Shown here piece by piece: positions 35,872-45,845 of a DNA stretch of 64,000 nt (its first letter is position 1; the number at the start of each line of letters is the position of its first letter). The notes under the pieces were generated by a model that was not told the origin of the DNA, did no database searches, and saw only the letters and a list, made by a program, of their open reading frames with translations. A program made the position numbers and the translations under genes. The DNA is from Mycobacterium genavense ATCC 51234. Lineage in GTDB: Bacteria > Actinomycetota > Actinomycetes > Mycobacteriales > Mycobacteriaceae. The stretch spans positions 310,001-374,000 of the forward strand of contig NZ_JAGZ01000004.1 in assembly GCF_000526915.1 (NCBI RefSeq), in the 5' to 3' direction.

Positions 35872-36782
35872 AGAAAGTTGGTGCGCTTCCAGCCGCGACG
35901 CGCAATCGGTCCCAGCAGGCCTATCTCGGTCAAAAACGCTGCGAGCGGAGCGAATCCGGCCGCCTGCATCTCGTGACGGTGTGGGCTGCTGCGCGCGATC
36001 GCGCGCGCCCGTTTGGGGTCCAGCCCGACCCGCGCGTAGGGGATGGGATTGCTGAACAAGAAACGGAAGAAGTACCCGCCGAGTCCGTTGAAGTTGGCCA
36101 TGAACAATTTGTTGAACCGTGGCATCGTCTGTGCCCGCTTGCGGGCGCCGTCGCGGGCGAACTGGATGTGGCGCGCCTCTTCGGTGACGTGAATCCGCAT
36201 GAGCCGCTGAATGATTGGCTGCAATTCGGGGTCGTCCATCATCTGCCGTTGCAGCGAATCGAAGATCTCTTCGCCGATCAGGGCGGCCATCCACAGCATG
36301 GAGCCGCGCTGGAAAATCAGCGGAAGCGTGTTGATGATGTAGCGATGCAGCCGCCGCGGCTGTATCGGTTTGGCGCCGATGCGCTCGATGGCCTTGCCGA
36401 ACATCACCATGTGCCGGGTCTCGTCGCCTAGCTCGGTCAGCTTGTAATGCGTCGACCTGCTGGTCGGATCCTCGTGCAGGATCGTGCGCAGCAGCGACTG
36501 GTTGAGCATGTTCTCGAACCAGATCCCGGTCGACAGCGTGTTGACCAATTCCTGGCGAGACAGCTCGATCTGTTGCTCGCGGGTCATCTCGTCCCACATC
36601 GGCGTGCCGTACAGCGACACCAGCCGGGGCGGCAGATAGAACTTGTCCGGGTCCAGCGGGGCATCCCAGTCGATATCGACGATCGGTTCGTAGGACTTCT
36701 TGACCGACCCCTTGAGCAGCCGCTCGGAAAACTCTTCACGACTCGACCCGCCTGGCCCCACCGCAGTAGTCACGGTACCCAT
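35868..36782 (-). CDS. AurF-like diiron oxygenase
   Basis: A 304-residue ferritin-like diiron protein of the p-aminobenzoate N-oxygenase (AurF) family. Iron ligands are visible in two ExxRH motifs, LGDETRHMVMFG (about residue 123) and VTEEARHIQFARDG (about 210), plus a helix with ENMLNQSLL and IGEEIFDSLQ. Such enzymes oxidise amines to nitro groups or hydroxylate substrates with O2. It is translationally coupled to the DUF4873 flavoprotein, which could supply electrons or act on the same substrate (inference). The frame is intact from ATG 36782. Confidence 0.8.
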   Translation of the reverse strand: MGTVTTAVGPGGSSREEFSERLLKGSVKKSYEPIVDIDWDAPLDPDKFYLPPRLVSLYGTPMWDEMTREQQIELSRQELVNTLSTGIWFENMLNQSLLRTILHEDPTSRSTHYKLTELGDETRHMVMFGKAIERIGAKPIQPRRLHRYIINTLPLIFQRGSMLWMAALIGEEIFDSLQRQMMDDPELQPIIQRLMRIHVTEEARHIQFARDGARKRAQTMPRFNKLFMANFNGLGGYFFRFLFSNPIPYARVGLDPKRARAIARSSPHRHEMQAAGFAPLAAFLTEIGLLGPIARRGWKRTNFL

Positions 36783-36868
36783 GGTACCGGGTATTTGGGG
36801 GTCCCGACTAGGTGTTGGAAGTTGCGATTCGGGAATCTGACACCGGAACGACTGTCAGGAGGTAGCGG

Positions 36869-37615
36869 GTGAGTCGGCATATCCACGTGATCGGCATCGG
36901 CGCCGGGGACCCCGACCACGTGACCGTGCAGGCGATCGAGGCGCTCAACGACACCCAGGTGTTCTTCGCGATGGACAAGGGCGAGGCGAAGAGCGACCTG
37001 ATCGCACTGCGGCGAGAGATCTGTACCCGGTTCATCCGCGAACCGGGCTATCGGTTCGTCGAGCTACCCGACCCGAAACGCGCGAGCGAAGGCGACTACC
37101 GGGAGGCGGTCGCCGATTGGCACGCCGAGCGCACCACGATCTGGGCGCAAGCCATCGCCACCGAGCTGGGGCCCGACGGCGTCGGGGCCTTCCTGGCCTG
37201 GGGTGACCCGTCGCTGTACGACAGCACGCTGCGGATTCTCGACGCCATCAGCAAACAGGCAGCCGTCGAGTTCACCTACGACGTCATCGCGGGCATCACC
37301 GCCGTCCAGGCGCTGACCGCCCGGCACCGCATCCCGCTCAACGACGTCGGCGAACCGGTGCTGATCACCACCGGGCGTCAGCTGCGCAGGCACGGGCTGT
37401 CCGGCTCGGCGGTGGTGATGCTCGACGCCGACTGCACGTTCGCGATCTGCCCGGCCGACACCAGGATCTGGTGGGGCGCCTATCTGGGTACCGACGACGA
37501 GCTGCTGGTGGCGGGCACCGTCGGTGAGGTCGGCGCGCGCATCGCGGCGCTGCGTTCGCAGGCCCGCCAACGGCACGGCTGGATCATGGATACCTATCTA
37601 TTACGGGCGCCGTGA
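36869..37615 (+). CDS. cobF: CobF, precorrin-6A synthase (deacetylating)
   Basis: A 248-residue SAM-dependent tetrapyrrole methylase. It begins HIHVIGIGAGDPDHVTVQA (the SAM/GxGxGDP motif) and continues LAWGDPSLYDSTLRIL and YDVIAGITAVQALTARHRIPLN, specific to CobF. The enzyme methylates C1 of precorrin-5 and releases acetate in aerobic cobalamin synthesis. GTG 36869 follows GGAGGTAGCG. It stands between the monooxygenase genes and the Fpg-like gene. M. tuberculosis lost cobF from this locus, while M. canettii and several nontuberculous species keep it, so the window shows the ancestral state. Confidence 0.9.
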   Translation: MSRHIHVIGIGAGDPDHVTVQAIEALNDTQVFFAMDKGEAKSDLIALRREICTRFIREPGYRFVELPDPKRASEGDYREAVADWHAERTTIWAQAIATELGPDGVGAFLAWGDPSLYDSTLRILDAISKQAAVEFTYDVIAGITAVQALTARHRIPLNDVGEPVLITTGRQLRRHGLSGSAVVMLDADCTFAICPADTRIWWGAYLGTDDELLVAGTVGEVGARIAALRSQARQRHGWIMDTYLLRAP

Positions 37616-37658
37616 GCATCGATGGACACTTCGCCGTCACGATCGGCAAACTGAAGGT

Positions 37659-38522
37659 GTGCCCGAACTGCCCGAGATCGAAGCGCTCGTCGACCACCTG
37701 CGGCGTCATGCCGTGGGTTCGACCATCGGCCGCGTCGACGTCGGGGCACTGTCGGTCCTGAAAACCTTCGATCCGCCGATCAGCGCGCTGCACGGCCAGA
37801 CCGTCACCGGAGCCAACCGCTGGGGTAAGTACCTGGGGCTACAGGCCGGGCATCTGCTGCTGATCGCGCACCTGTCCCGCGCGGGCTGGCTGCGCTGGTC
37901 GGACAATCTCGCCGCCGCGCCGCTGCGACCGGGCAGGGGACCCATTGCACTGCGGGTGCACCTCGGCACCCCGGGGCAGGCACCGGGCTTCGACCTCACC
38001 GAGGCCGGCACTCAGAAACGGCTGGCGGTGTGGCTGGTCGACGATCCGGAGCTGGTGCCGGGCATCGCCGCGCTGGGCCCCGACGCCCTGGACCTGAGCG
38101 CCGACGACCTGGCCGGGGTGCTGGCCGGCAATACCGGGCGGATCAAGACCGTCATCACCGACCAGAAGGTGATCGCCGGGATCGGCAACGCCTACAGCGA
38201 CGAAATCTTGCACGTCGCCAAGATCTCGCCATTCGCCACGGCCGGGAAGCTGACCCGCGAGCAGCTCGTCACGTTGCACGACGCGATGATCTCGGTGCTG
38301 ACCGACGCGGTGAACCGTTCGGTCGGCCAGGGCGCGGCGACGCTCAAGGGCGAGAAGCGGTCCGGGCTCCGGGTGCACGCGCGCGCCGGGTTGCCCTGCC
38401 CGGTGTGCGGGGACACCGTGCGGGAAGTGTCGTTCGTGGACAAGTCTTTTCAGTACTGCCCGACGTGCCAGACCGGCGGCAAGGCGCTCGCCGATCGGCG
38501 GATGTCGCGGCTGCTGAAATGA
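37659..38522 (+). CDS. Fpg/Nei-family DNA glycosylase-like protein (Rv0944-like)
   Basis: A 287-residue protein. GTG 37659 leaves PELPEIEALV at the mature N-terminus, the proline-2/glutamate-3 pair used for base excision and lyase chemistry. The helix-two-turn-helix lies around ITDQKVIAGIGNAYSDEILH, and a C-terminal zinc finger has CPVCG and YCPTCQ. Full length is near the family norm. Fpg enzymes remove oxidised purines; Rv0944 is the shorter mycobacterial homologue of uncertain activity. It follows cobF closely and precedes an SDR gene on the same strand. Confidence 0.85.
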   Translation: MPELPEIEALVDHLRRHAVGSTIGRVDVGALSVLKTFDPPISALHGQTVTGANRWGKYLGLQAGHLLLIAHLSRAGWLRWSDNLAAAPLRPGRGPIALRVHLGTPGQAPGFDLTEAGTQKRLAVWLVDDPELVPGIAALGPDALDLSADDLAGVLAGNTGRIKTVITDQKVIAGIGNAYSDEILHVAKISPFATAGKLTREQLVTLHDAMISVLTDAVNRSVGQGAATLKGEKRSGLRVHARAGLPCPVCGDTVREVSFVDKSFQYCPTCQTGGKALADRRMSRLLK

Positions 38523-38582
38523 GCGTGGGTGCTGGTACCGGTCGATCGTCGCGAACTTGACGCGTGTCGATATGCTGCCCGG

Positions 38583-39332
38583 GTGACTCGCCAGAAGATC
38601 CTCATCACCGGCGCCAGTTCCGGCCTGGGCGCCGGCATGGCGCGCAATTTCGCCGCCAAAGGTCGCGATCTGGCGCTGTGCGCCCGCCGCACCGACCGGC
38701 TCGACGAGCTGAAAACCGAGCTCTCGCAACAGTATCCAGCGATCAAGATCGCGGGCGCCGCGCTCGATGTCAACGATCACGAGCAGGTGCCGAAGGTCTT
38801 CGCCGAACTGCGCGACGAAATCGACGGCCTCGACCGCGTCATCGTCAACGCCGGTATCGGCAAGGGCGCCAAGCTGGGCTCGGGCAAGTTGTGGGCCAAC
38901 AAGGCGACCATCGAGACCAACCTGGTGGCCGCGCTGGTGCAGATCGAATCCGCGCTGGAGATCTTCACCAAGACCGGCTCGGGGCACCTGGTGCTGATCT
39001 CGTCGGTGCTCGGTAACACCGGGGTGCCGGGCGTCAAGGCCGCCTACTGCGCCAGCAAGGCGGGCCTGAAGTCGCTGGGCGAGTCGCTGCGCGCCGAATA
39101 CGCCAGGGGTCCGATCAAGGTGTCGACGATCGAGCCGGGCTACATCGAGTCGGAGATGACCGCCAAGTCGGCGAGCACAATGCTGATGGTGGACAACGAA
39201 ACCGGCGTCCGGGCGCTGGTCGACGCCATCGAGCGCGAACCTGGCCGGGCCGTGGTGCCGCGGTGGCCGTGGGCACCGCTGGTGCAGCTGATGCGGGTGC
39301 TACCGCCGCCGCTGACCAAGCCGTTCGCCTGA
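38583..39332 (+). CDS. SDR-family oxidoreductase (Rv0945-like)
   Basis: A 249-residue short-chain dehydrogenase. TGASSGLG is at residues 9-16, NAGIG near 93, the catalytic serine in LISSVLG and YCASKAG near 155. The C-terminal tail RWPWAPLVQLMRVLPPPLTK is hydrophobic and may associate with membrane. GTG 38583 is the first start after the Fpg-like gene. It ends 16 bp before the convergent pgi stop. The substrate is unknown. Confidence 0.85.
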   Translation: MTRQKILITGASSGLGAGMARNFAAKGRDLALCARRTDRLDELKTELSQQYPAIKIAGAALDVNDHEQVPKVFAELRDEIDGLDRVIVNAGIGKGAKLGSGKLWANKATIETNLVAALVQIESALEIFTKTGSGHLVLISSVLGNTGVPGVKAAYCASKAGLKSLGESLRAEYARGPIKVSTIEPGYIESEMTAKSASTMLMVDNETGVRALVDAIEREPGRAVVPRWPWAPLVQLMRVLPPPLTKPFA

Positions 39333-39348
39333 CCGACGCTCGCGACCC

Positions 39349-41013
39349 TTAGCTGACCCGCCCGCGTTCGGTCCGGTAACGACGGACCAGGGCATCGGTC
39401 GAGCTGTCCGACTGCGGCGCCGGGGAGGTGTCGCTGGTGAGCACTGGAAGCAACGCCTTGGCCTGCGTCTTGCCCAACTCGACACCCCACTGATCGAACG
39501 AATCGATTCCCCACACCACGCCCTCGGTGAACACCTGGTGCTCGTACAGCGCGATCAGCTGTCCGACCACCGACGGCGTAAGCCGGTCGGCCAGAATCGA
39601 AGTCGACGGGCGGTTGCCGGGCATGACCTTGTGCGGCACTACGTCGGCAGGCGTGCCCTCGGCGGCGATTTCTTCGGCCGTCTTGCCGAACGCCAGCACC
39701 TGCGTCTGCGCGAAGAAGTTGCTCATCAACAGGTCGTGCATGCTGCCGGTGCCATCGGCGGTGGGCAGGTCGTCGGTGGGCTGGCTGAAGCCGATGAAGT
39801 CGGCCGGTATCAATTTGGTGCCTTGATGGATCAATTGGTAGAACGCGTGCTGGCCGTTGGTTCCCGGTTCGCCCCAATAGATTTCACCGGTTTCGGTGGT
39901 GACCGGTGTGCCGTCGGCGCGCATCGACTTGCCGTTGGATTCCATCGTCAGCTGCTGCAGATACGCCGCGAAGCGGGCCAGGTCGTTGGAGTAGGGCAGC
40001 ACCGCCCTGGACTGCGCGCCCAGGAAGTTCGAATACCACAGGCTGATCAGGCCGAGCAGCGCCGGCGCGTTGGACTCCAGCGGGGCGGTCTTGAAATGTT
40101 GGTCCACGATGTGGAACCCGGACAGGAAGTCGGCGAAGGCCTCTCGCCCGATGACGGCCATCACCGACAGGCCGATCGCGGAATCGACGGAGTAGCGCCC
40201 GCCGACCCAATCCCAGAAGCCGAACATGTTGTCGGTGTTGATGCCGAATTCGTCGACCAGGCGCTTGTTGGTCGAGACCGCGACAAAATGCTTGGAGACC
40301 GCGGCGTCGCCGAGCGCGTCGGTCAGCCAGCGGCGCGCGGCCGTGGCATTGGTCAGGGTCTCCAGCGTCGAGAACGTCTTCGACGCGACGATGAAAAGCG
40401 TTGTGGCCGGGTCCAAATCGGTCAGCTTTGCGACCAGGTCCGCGGGGTCGACGTTGGACACAAAGCGTGCCGAAATCCCCGCGTCCGCGTAATGACGCAA
40501 CGCCTGATACACCATCGCCGGACCCAGGTCCGAACCGCCGATACCGATGTTGACGACGGTGCGGATTCGTTGCCCGGTGGCCCCGGTCCATTCGCCGCTG
40601 CGCAGCCGATCGGTGAAATCGCCCATTGCGTCCAGCACGCTGTGGACGTCCGCGACGACGTTTTGGCCGTCGACCACCAGCTCGGCATCCCGGGGCAGTC
40701 GCAGCGCGGTGTGCAGAACCGCACGATCTTCCGAGGTGTTGATGTGCACACCGGAGAACATCTGATCCCGGCGCTCTTCGAGATTGGCCGCCCGCGCCAG
40801 ATCGACCAGCAGCCGCAACGTCTCGCGAGTGACGCGGTGCTTGCTGTAGTCGATGTAGAGATCCCCGACCGTCACCGTCAGATCGCGGCCACGGTCGGGG
40901 TCGTCGGCGAAGATCTGGCGCAGGTGGGTTTCGCCGATTTGCCCGTGATGCTTACGCAGGGCGTTCCACGCCGGGGTGGCGGTGATGTCGGGGATGGTGA
41001 GCACGGAGGTCAT
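39349..41013 (-). CDS. pgi: Glucose-6-phosphate isomerase
   Basis: A 554-residue PGI interconverting glucose-6-phosphate and fructose-6-phosphate. Signatures are [20 protein letters not shown] (phosphate loop), [29 protein letters not shown], the glutamate-bearing [20 protein letters not shown] and the C-terminal catalytic lysine in [13 protein letters not shown]. Length matches the M. tuberculosis enzyme. The frame is clean over 1.66 kb, in contrast to many accessory genes in the window. Confidence 0.95.
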   Translation of the reverse strand: MTSVLTIPDITATPAWNALRKHHGQIGETHLRQIFADDPDRGRDLTVTVGDLYIDYSKHRVTRETLRLLVDLARAANLEERRDQMFSGVHINTSEDRAVLHTALRLPRDAELVVDGQNVVADVHSVLDAMGDFTDRLRSGEWTGATGQRIRTVVNIGIGGSDLGPAMVYQALRHYADAGISARFVSNVDPADLVAKLTDLDPATTLFIVASKTFSTLETLTNATAARRWLTDALGDAAVSKHFVAVSTNKRLVDEFGINTDNMFGFWDWVGGRYSVDSAIGLSVMAVIGREAFADFLSGFHIVDQHFKTAPLESNAPALLGLISLWYSNFLGAQSRAVLPYSNDLARFAAYLQQLTMESNGKSMRADGTPVTTETGEIYWGEPGTNGQHAFYQLIHQGTKLIPADFIGFSQPTDDLPTADGTGSMHDLLMSNFFAQTQVLAFGKTAEEIAAEGTPADVVPHKVMPGNRPSTSILADRLTPSVVGQLIALYEHQVFTEGVVWGIDSFDQWGVELGKTQAKALLPVLTSDTSPAPQSDSSTDALVRRYRTERGRVS

Positions 41014-41122
41014 GATTCGACCCTAGTGCCGACTCGCGGAGCACAGCCACCGCTACCCGACAGCACGAGCTGCCGCGGCAATACAGAAATTGGCGGTAAA
41101 GAATCCTCGGGTTCGAGGATTG

Positions 41123-41395
41123 TCAGTGGCCGAGTCGGCCCCTGCCCAAGCGCAGCAGCAGCATCGCCAGGTCCTTACCCTCCGGACCGAGTTCGCTGTA
41201 ACGCTGGATGACCTTCATTTCACGGCTGTGCACCAGGCGCGTCCCCCCGGACGCCATCCGAGCGCGGCCGATTTCCCGCGAGACTTCGGCACGCCGACGG
41301 ACGGCCGCAAGAATCTCGGCGTCCAACCGGTCGATCTCGAGGCGCAACTCTTCAATGTTCGCCAACTGTTCAATGTCGATCATCTCGACGCTCAT
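41123..41395 (-). CDS. Chorismate mutase, AroQ class (Rv0948c-like)
   Basis: A 90-residue cytoplasmic chorismate mutase that converts chorismate to prephenate. The helices carry LRLEIDRLDAEILAAVRRRA, then ASGGTRLVHSREMKVIQRY with the active-site arginine, and end in LLRLGRGRLGH. In M. tuberculosis that C-terminus contacts DAHP synthase, which greatly raises the otherwise weak activity and enables feedback control. ATG 41395 fits; an N-terminal extension as in Rv0948c is not visible. Confidence 0.9.
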   Translation of the reverse strand: MSVEMIDIEQLANIEELRLEIDRLDAEILAAVRRRAEVSREIGRARMASGGTRLVHSREMKVIQRYSELGPEGKDLAMLLLRLGRGRLGH

Positions 41396-41744
41396 CCCTG
41401 CTACCCCCGTGTTGTTTTAATGTTATTCTTTTCGTCTTGTTCGCTTTTGGGTCTGCAAACGTTTCGCGCTCTGGAAAAAGTTCGAGCCCTGAATCCGGAA
41501 GCGGACCACTGGCTCTAGCAATCACAACTAGACCATGGGCACCGCGGGGCGATACCCACAAAAAAATCGGCGACGCCACTCGAGGATCGAGAGGCGGCGA
41601 TGGAGCTGCGTATTGTCCATGTAACGAGTGTGCCACACCCACGGACACGCGGGAGCAAAACGAAAAATTGACCCCACATGACCCTGCTGTGGGGCCGTGG
41701 CCTGGGCACTTGCCGTCGGTCGTCGGCGGTAAATTGAGTCAGAC
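41396..41744. other. Divergent intergenic region, about 350 bp
   Basis: Separates the chorismate mutase and uvrD1 starts. Next to the mutase it is T-rich on the plus strand (GTTTTAATGTTATTCTTTTC, 41414-41433), consistent with promoter DNA. A 7-bp stem CCCCACA/TGTGGGG spans 41672-41694. TAAATT at 41730-41735 lies nine bases before the uvrD1 ATG and could be a -10 for a near-leaderless transcript. I found no LexA-type site and no convincing gene. Confidence 0.5.
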
Positions 41745-44087
41745 ATGACTGTGCACGCAACCGATGCCAAGCTCGCCGCCGAGATTGACCAGCTGCTCGA
41801 CGGGCTCAATCCGCAACAACGCCAAGCCGTCGTCCACCAGGGCTCGCCCCTTTTGATCGTGGCCGGCGCAGGTTCGGGGAAGACCGCGGTGCTGACGCGG
41901 CGCGTGGCCTACCTGATCGCCGCGCGCGGCGTGGGCGTCGGACAGATTCTGGCGATCACTTTTACCAACAAAGCCGCAGCTGAGATGCGCGAACGGGTGG
42001 TGCGGCTGGTGGGAAACCGTGCCCGTGCGATGTGGGTGTCCACCTTCCACTCGACCTGCGTGCGCATCCTGCGCAACCAGGCCTCCCTGATCAAAGGCCT
42101 CAATTCCAACTTCTCCATCTATGACGCCGACGACTCGCGCCGGTTGCTGCAGATGATCGGGCGCGACATGGGTCTGGACATCAAGCGGTACTCGCCGCGA
42201 CTGCTGTCCGTCGCGATCTCCAACCTCAAAAACGAGCTCATCGATCCGGATCAGGCTGTGGCCAAACTCACGGACGAATCCGATGACTTGGCTCGCACCG
42301 TCGCGTCGGTCTACGGCGAATACCAACGGCGGCTGCGGGCGGCCAACGCGCTGGACTTCGACGACCTGATCGGCGAGACCGTCGCGGTGCTGCAGACGTT
42401 CCCGCAGATCGCCCAGTACTACCGGCGCCGGTTCCGGCACGTCCTGGTCGACGAATACCAGGACACCAACCACGCTCAGTACGTGCTCGTGCGCGAATTG
42501 GTCGGCCGCGCAGACGGCAGTTCGTCCGACGACGACGTGCCGCCCGCGGAGTTATGTGTGGTCGGCGACGCCGATCAGTCGATCTACGCGTTCCGGGGCG
42601 CCACCATTCGCAATATCGAGGAGTTTGAACGCGACTACCCGGACGCCACCACCATTCTGCTGGAGCAGAATTACCGCTCGACACAGAACATTCTTTCGGC
42701 GGCCAATTCGGTCATCGCGCGCAACTCCGGGCGCCGGGAGAAGCGGCTGTGGACCGACGCCGGTGAAGGGGAGTTGATCGTCGGATATGTCGCCGACAAT
42801 GAGCACGACGAGGCCAGATTCGTCGCCCAAGAAATTGACGCGCTCGTCGAACAGGGTGAAATTACCTATAACGATGTAGCCGTCTTCTACCGCACCAACA
42901 ATTCGTCGCGGTCGTTGGAAGAGGTCTTCATCCGGGCCGGCATCCCCTACAAGGTGGTCGGGGGAGTGCGGTTCTACGAGCGCAAGGAGATCCGCGACAT
43001 CGTCGCCTACTTGCGGGTGCTGGACAACCCCGGCGACGCGGTCAGCATGCGGCGCATCCTCAACACGCCGCGCCGTGGCATCGGCGACCGGGCCGAGGCG
43101 TGTGTGGCGGTCTACGCCGAGAACACCGGCGCCAGCTTCGCCGACGCGTTGGTCGTCGCCGCCGAAGGCAACGTACCGATGCTCAATTCCCGTGCAGAGA
43201 AGGCAATTTCAGGATTCGTCGAGCTACTCGACGAGCTGCGGGGTCGTCTCGACGACGATCTCGGCGATCTGGTGGAGGCGGTGCTGGAGCGCACCGGATA
43301 TCGGCGCGAGCTGGAATCCTCGACCGATCCGCAGGAGTTGGCCAGGCTGGACAACCTGAACGAACTCGTCAGCGTCGCACACGAATTCAGCATCGACGAG
43401 GCCAACGCTGCCGCACTCGACGAATCCGAGCAAGCCCTCGCAGACGAAGACGTGCCCGAAACCGGTGTGCTGGCGTCGTTTCTGGAGCGGGTGTCCCTCG
43501 TCGCCGACACCGACGAGATTCCCGAGCACGACGCCGGGCTGGTGACGTTGATGACGTTGCACACCGCCAAGGGTCTGGAGTTCCCGGTGGTGTTCGTCAC
43601 CGGCTGGGAGGACGGAATGTTCCCGCACATGCGGGCCCTCGACGACCCGACCGAGCTCTGCGAGGAACGCCGGCTGGCCTACGTGGGCATCACCCGCGCC
43701 CGGCAGCGGCTGTATGTGAGCCGGGCTATCGTCCGGTCCTCTTGGGGGCAGCCGATGGTCAACCCGGAATCGCGCTTCCTGCAAGAGATTCCGCAAGAGT
43801 TGATGGATTGGCGGCGCACCGCGCCGGCCCCGTCGTACAGTGCGCCGGTGAGCGGCACCGGACGGTTCGGGACTCCGCGGGCGGCGCCCACGAGCCGCTC
43901 TGGAGGGGCGGGCAAACGTCCGTTGCTGGTGCTCGCACCCGGCGATCGGGTGACGCACGACAAGTACGGCCTGGGCCGCGTGGAGGAAGTCTCCGGCGTC
44001 GGTGAATCGGCGATGTCGCTGATCGACTTCGGCAGCGCCGGGCGCGTCAAACTGATGCACAACCACGCCCCGGTCAGCAAGCTCTAA
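41745..44087 (+). CDS. uvrD1: UvrD1, UvrD/PcrA-type superfamily 1 DNA helicase
   Basis: A 780-residue 3'-5' helicase. Walker A AGAGSGKTAVLTRR is at about residue 45, followed by ITFTNKAAAEM, the Walker B VDEYQDTNHAQY, DADQSIYAFRGA, QNYRSTQNI, TLHTAKGLEF and the arginine finger region YVGITRARQRLY. The C-terminal Tudor-like module (PGDRVTHDKYGLGRVEEV) is present; in mycobacterial UvrD1 this end engages RNA polymerase or repair partners, and Ku stimulates unwinding. With mku and ligD it completes a repair-rich neighbourhood. The frame is intact. Confidence 0.95.
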   Translation: MTVHATDAKLAAEIDQLLDGLNPQQRQAVVHQGSPLLIVAGAGSGKTAVLTRRVAYLIAARGVGVGQILAITFTNKAAAEMRERVVRLVGNRARAMWVSTFHSTCVRILRNQASLIKGLNSNFSIYDADDSRRLLQMIGRDMGLDIKRYSPRLLSVAISNLKNELIDPDQAVAKLTDESDDLARTVASVYGEYQRRLRAANALDFDDLIGETVAVLQTFPQIAQYYRRRFRHVLVDEYQDTNHAQYVLVRELVGRADGSSSDDDVPPAELCVVGDADQSIYAFRGATIRNIEEFERDYPDATTILLEQNYRSTQNILSAANSVIARNSGRREKRLWTDAGEGELIVGYVADNEHDEARFVAQEIDALVEQGEITYNDVAVFYRTNNSSRSLEEVFIRAGIPYKVVGGVRFYERKEIRDIVAYLRVLDNPGDAVSMRRILNTPRRGIGDRAEACVAVYAENTGASFADALVVAAEGNVPMLNSRAEKAISGFVELLDELRGRLDDDLGDLVEAVLERTGYRRELESSTDPQELARLDNLNELVSVAHEFSIDEANAAALDESEQALADEDVPETGVLASFLERVSLVADTDEIPEHDAGLVTLMTLHTAKGLEFPVVFVTGWEDGMFPHMRALDDPTELCEERRLAYVGITRARQRLYVSRAIVRSSWGQPMVNPESRFLQEIPQELMDWRRTAPAPSYSAPVSGTGRFGTPRAAPTSRSGGAGKRPLLVLAPGDRVTHDKYGLGRVEEVSGVGESAMSLIDFGSAGRVKLMHNHAPVSKL

Positions 44088-44099
44088 TTCATTGCGCCC

Positions 44100-44151
44100 A
44101 ACGTGCTCTGGTGGCGGAAAATTCGCGAAATCGTCGCCATGAGAGCACGTT
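44100..44151. terminator. Long hairpin between convergent uvrD1 and membrane-protein genes
   Basis: AACGTGCTCT (44100-44109) and AGAGCACGTT (44142-44151) are perfect inverted copies. Inside them GGTGGCG and CGTCGCCAT continue the pairing imperfectly. The position 12 bp past the uvrD1 stop suits a bidirectional terminator. Confidence 0.55.
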
Positions 44152-44181
44152 CGGCGGACAGAGGGCGGGCGGCGAACGGGA

Positions 44182-44719
44182 TTACTGCTCGAGCCAGCGT
44201 TTGGTCCGCGGATGCAGCGCCAGCACCACGCTGGCGATCGGCAGCAGCGGGAAGGCGTGCACGATCCACGCGACGCGGGCGCCCGCGATGAAGACGCCGC
44301 CGTAGGTCAGCACCGCGACGACCGCGCCCGTCGTGATCAGATAACGGCCCAGGGCGCGACCCTGCAGCAGCATGATCACCCCGGTGATGGTGGCGGTCGC
44401 GAAGACCAGCGCGAGGAACGCGATCGCGATGCAGAACAGGCGGTCGGTCCGCCACCAGCCGGCGATCAAATCGGTGGCCACCACCGACGTGGCCCAGCCG
44501 CTGACGATGCTGACCGCGGCGGCCGCCGGCACCGTCCGGGGAGTGGGTTCATCGACCGGGCGATCCGGCACGGCACCGCGCGGATGCGGCTTGCCGTGGC
44601 AGGTGGGTGGTCGGGCTCTCCGGGATCGACGGCATCGGCCCGCTGGGGGCACGCCGAATGATCCGGGTTCGTGAGTGGGAGGGTGGGTCGGAAGAGACGG
44701 GGTCGTTCGGCGCGGTCAC
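44182..44719 (-). pseudogene. Small multipass membrane protein, probably frameshifted in its N-terminal region
   Basis: The C-terminal 115 residues contain three to four hydrophobic helices (SIVSGWATSVVATDLI, FCIAIAFLALVFATATIT, YLITTGAVVAVLTYGGVF, AFPLLPIASVVLAL) and end in HPRTKRWLEQ. A separate frame starting at GTG 44719, one base after the M23 peptidase stop, gives a proline-rich cytoplasmic N-terminus (TAPNDPVSSDPPSHSRTRII to PTTHLPR) that then goes out of frame. A single-base change between about 44570 and 44610 would join them. No known function. It lies between convergent uvrD1 and the peptidase gene. Confidence 0.5.
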
Positions 44720-44720
44720 C

Positions 44721-45845
44721 TCAACCAGCGTAATTGCCGACGAAAATTCCCCGCTTGGCCAGCCACGGGACCGGGTCGATGCGCTCGGTGCCGCCTCGCA
44801 ACACCTCGAAGTGCAGGTGCGGGCCGGTGGAGTTGCCGCGGTTGCCCATCGTGGCGATCTGGTCGCCGGCCATCACGCGCTGACCGACGCTGACCAGCGC
44901 GGTGTTGATGTGGCCATACAGCGTGACGGTGCCGTCGGCGTGCAGCAGCTTGACCCACATGCCGTAGCCGGCGGTGGGGCCAGCGTCGATGACGACACCG
45001 TCGGACACCGCCACGATCGGCGTGCCGATCGAGTTGGCGAGGTCGATGCCGGCGTGCAGCACGCCCCACCGATAGCCGAAGTTCGACGTGAAGATCCCGT
45101 GCGTGGGCATGACGTAGAGCGGCTGCTGCAGGCGCGCCTCGCGCTGGGCGCGGTCGTTGGCGAAGGCCACGCCCTTGGCGAGTTCCTGGTTGTGCAGGGT
45201 GTTGGCCGCGGGTTGGACGGCGATCACTTGCGCACCGCGGGTGGCGTTGCCGCCCGATCCGCCGGTCAGCGCCGACGCGTTGGCGGTCAGCACCGTCTCG
45301 GCCTTGGTGGTTTCGGCTTGACTGGTCGCGGTGTGCGCGGCCGCGGCCGCGGCGCCGGCCGCCATCGCCGAAATCAGCACGCGGCCCTTGGCGGCACTGG
45401 TCGGTTGCTTGCGGTGCTGCCCGCTGCGGCGGGCCACACCCGCCACGTCGATGTCGTCAGAGCTAAGGTCGGCGCCGAGCTTGAGGGCGAGCTGGACCAG
45501 GGATTCGTGGGGGTCCGCGGGGGTCGTGGCCACGGGGGCGGGTGGCGCCAGCGGCAGCGGGCTCAGGTCGTCGGTCGCGTCCAGGTCGTCGAGTGCGGGC
45601 GCGAGCAGCACCTGCGCTTCGTAGTCGAACGTGGAGCCGTTGCTCAGGTCCAGGTCGTCGAGCTCACCGAAGTCCGCGAAGTCCAGGTCGTCGAAGTCGA
45701 ATCCGTCCAGCGGCAGGATTTCGGTGACTTCGTTCTGGTGCGGTTGTGCCCACTGGTCGCGGTATTGGCGACCGGCTCCCGACAACGCAGGAGTACGCGC
45801 GAGACGGTGTTGGGACAAGCTGAGATGTCCTCGTATCGTGACCAT
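44721..45845 (-). CDS. M23-family (LytM-type) metallopeptidase, cell-wall hydrolase (Rv0950c-like)
   Basis: A 374-residue protein. An acidic low-complexity N-terminal region ([20 protein letters not shown]) is followed by a hydrophobic Ala-rich helix ([16 protein letters not shown], about residue 155) that may anchor or export it, then a C-terminal M23 domain. Zinc-site motifs are [13 protein letters not shown] (HxxxD) and [12 protein letters not shown] (HxH). Such enzymes cut peptidoglycan cross-links or regulate amidases. It is transcribed divergently from sucC with about 240 bp between. Confidence 0.85.
   Translation of the reverse strand: MVTIRGHLSLSQHRLARTPALSGAGRQYRDQWAQPHQNEVTEILPLDGFDFDDLDFADFGELDDLDLSNGSTFDYEAQVLLAPALDDLDATDDLSPLPLAPPAPVATTPADPHESLVQLALKLGADLSSDDIDVAGVARRSGQHRKQPTSAAKGRVLISAMAAGAAAAAAHTATSQAETTKAETVLTANASALTGGSGGNATRGAQVIAVQPAANTLHNQELAKGVAFANDRAQREARLQQPLYVMPTHGIFTSNFGYRWGVLHAGIDLANSIGTPIVAVSDGVVIDAGPTAGYGMWVKLLHADGTVTLYGHINTALVSVGQRVMAGDQIATMGNRGNSTGPHLHFEVLRGGTERIDPVPWLAKRGIFVGNYAG

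Noticed and set aside
39538..41211. A 557-codon plus-strand frame opposite pgi
   Set aside because: pgi is unmistakable on the minus strand; the plus-strand product is typical antisense composition.
41515..41760. Small minus-strand frames upstream of uvrD1 as the Rv0947c counterpart
   Set aside because: They overlap the uvrD1 start, have no family resemblance I can support and no ribosome site.
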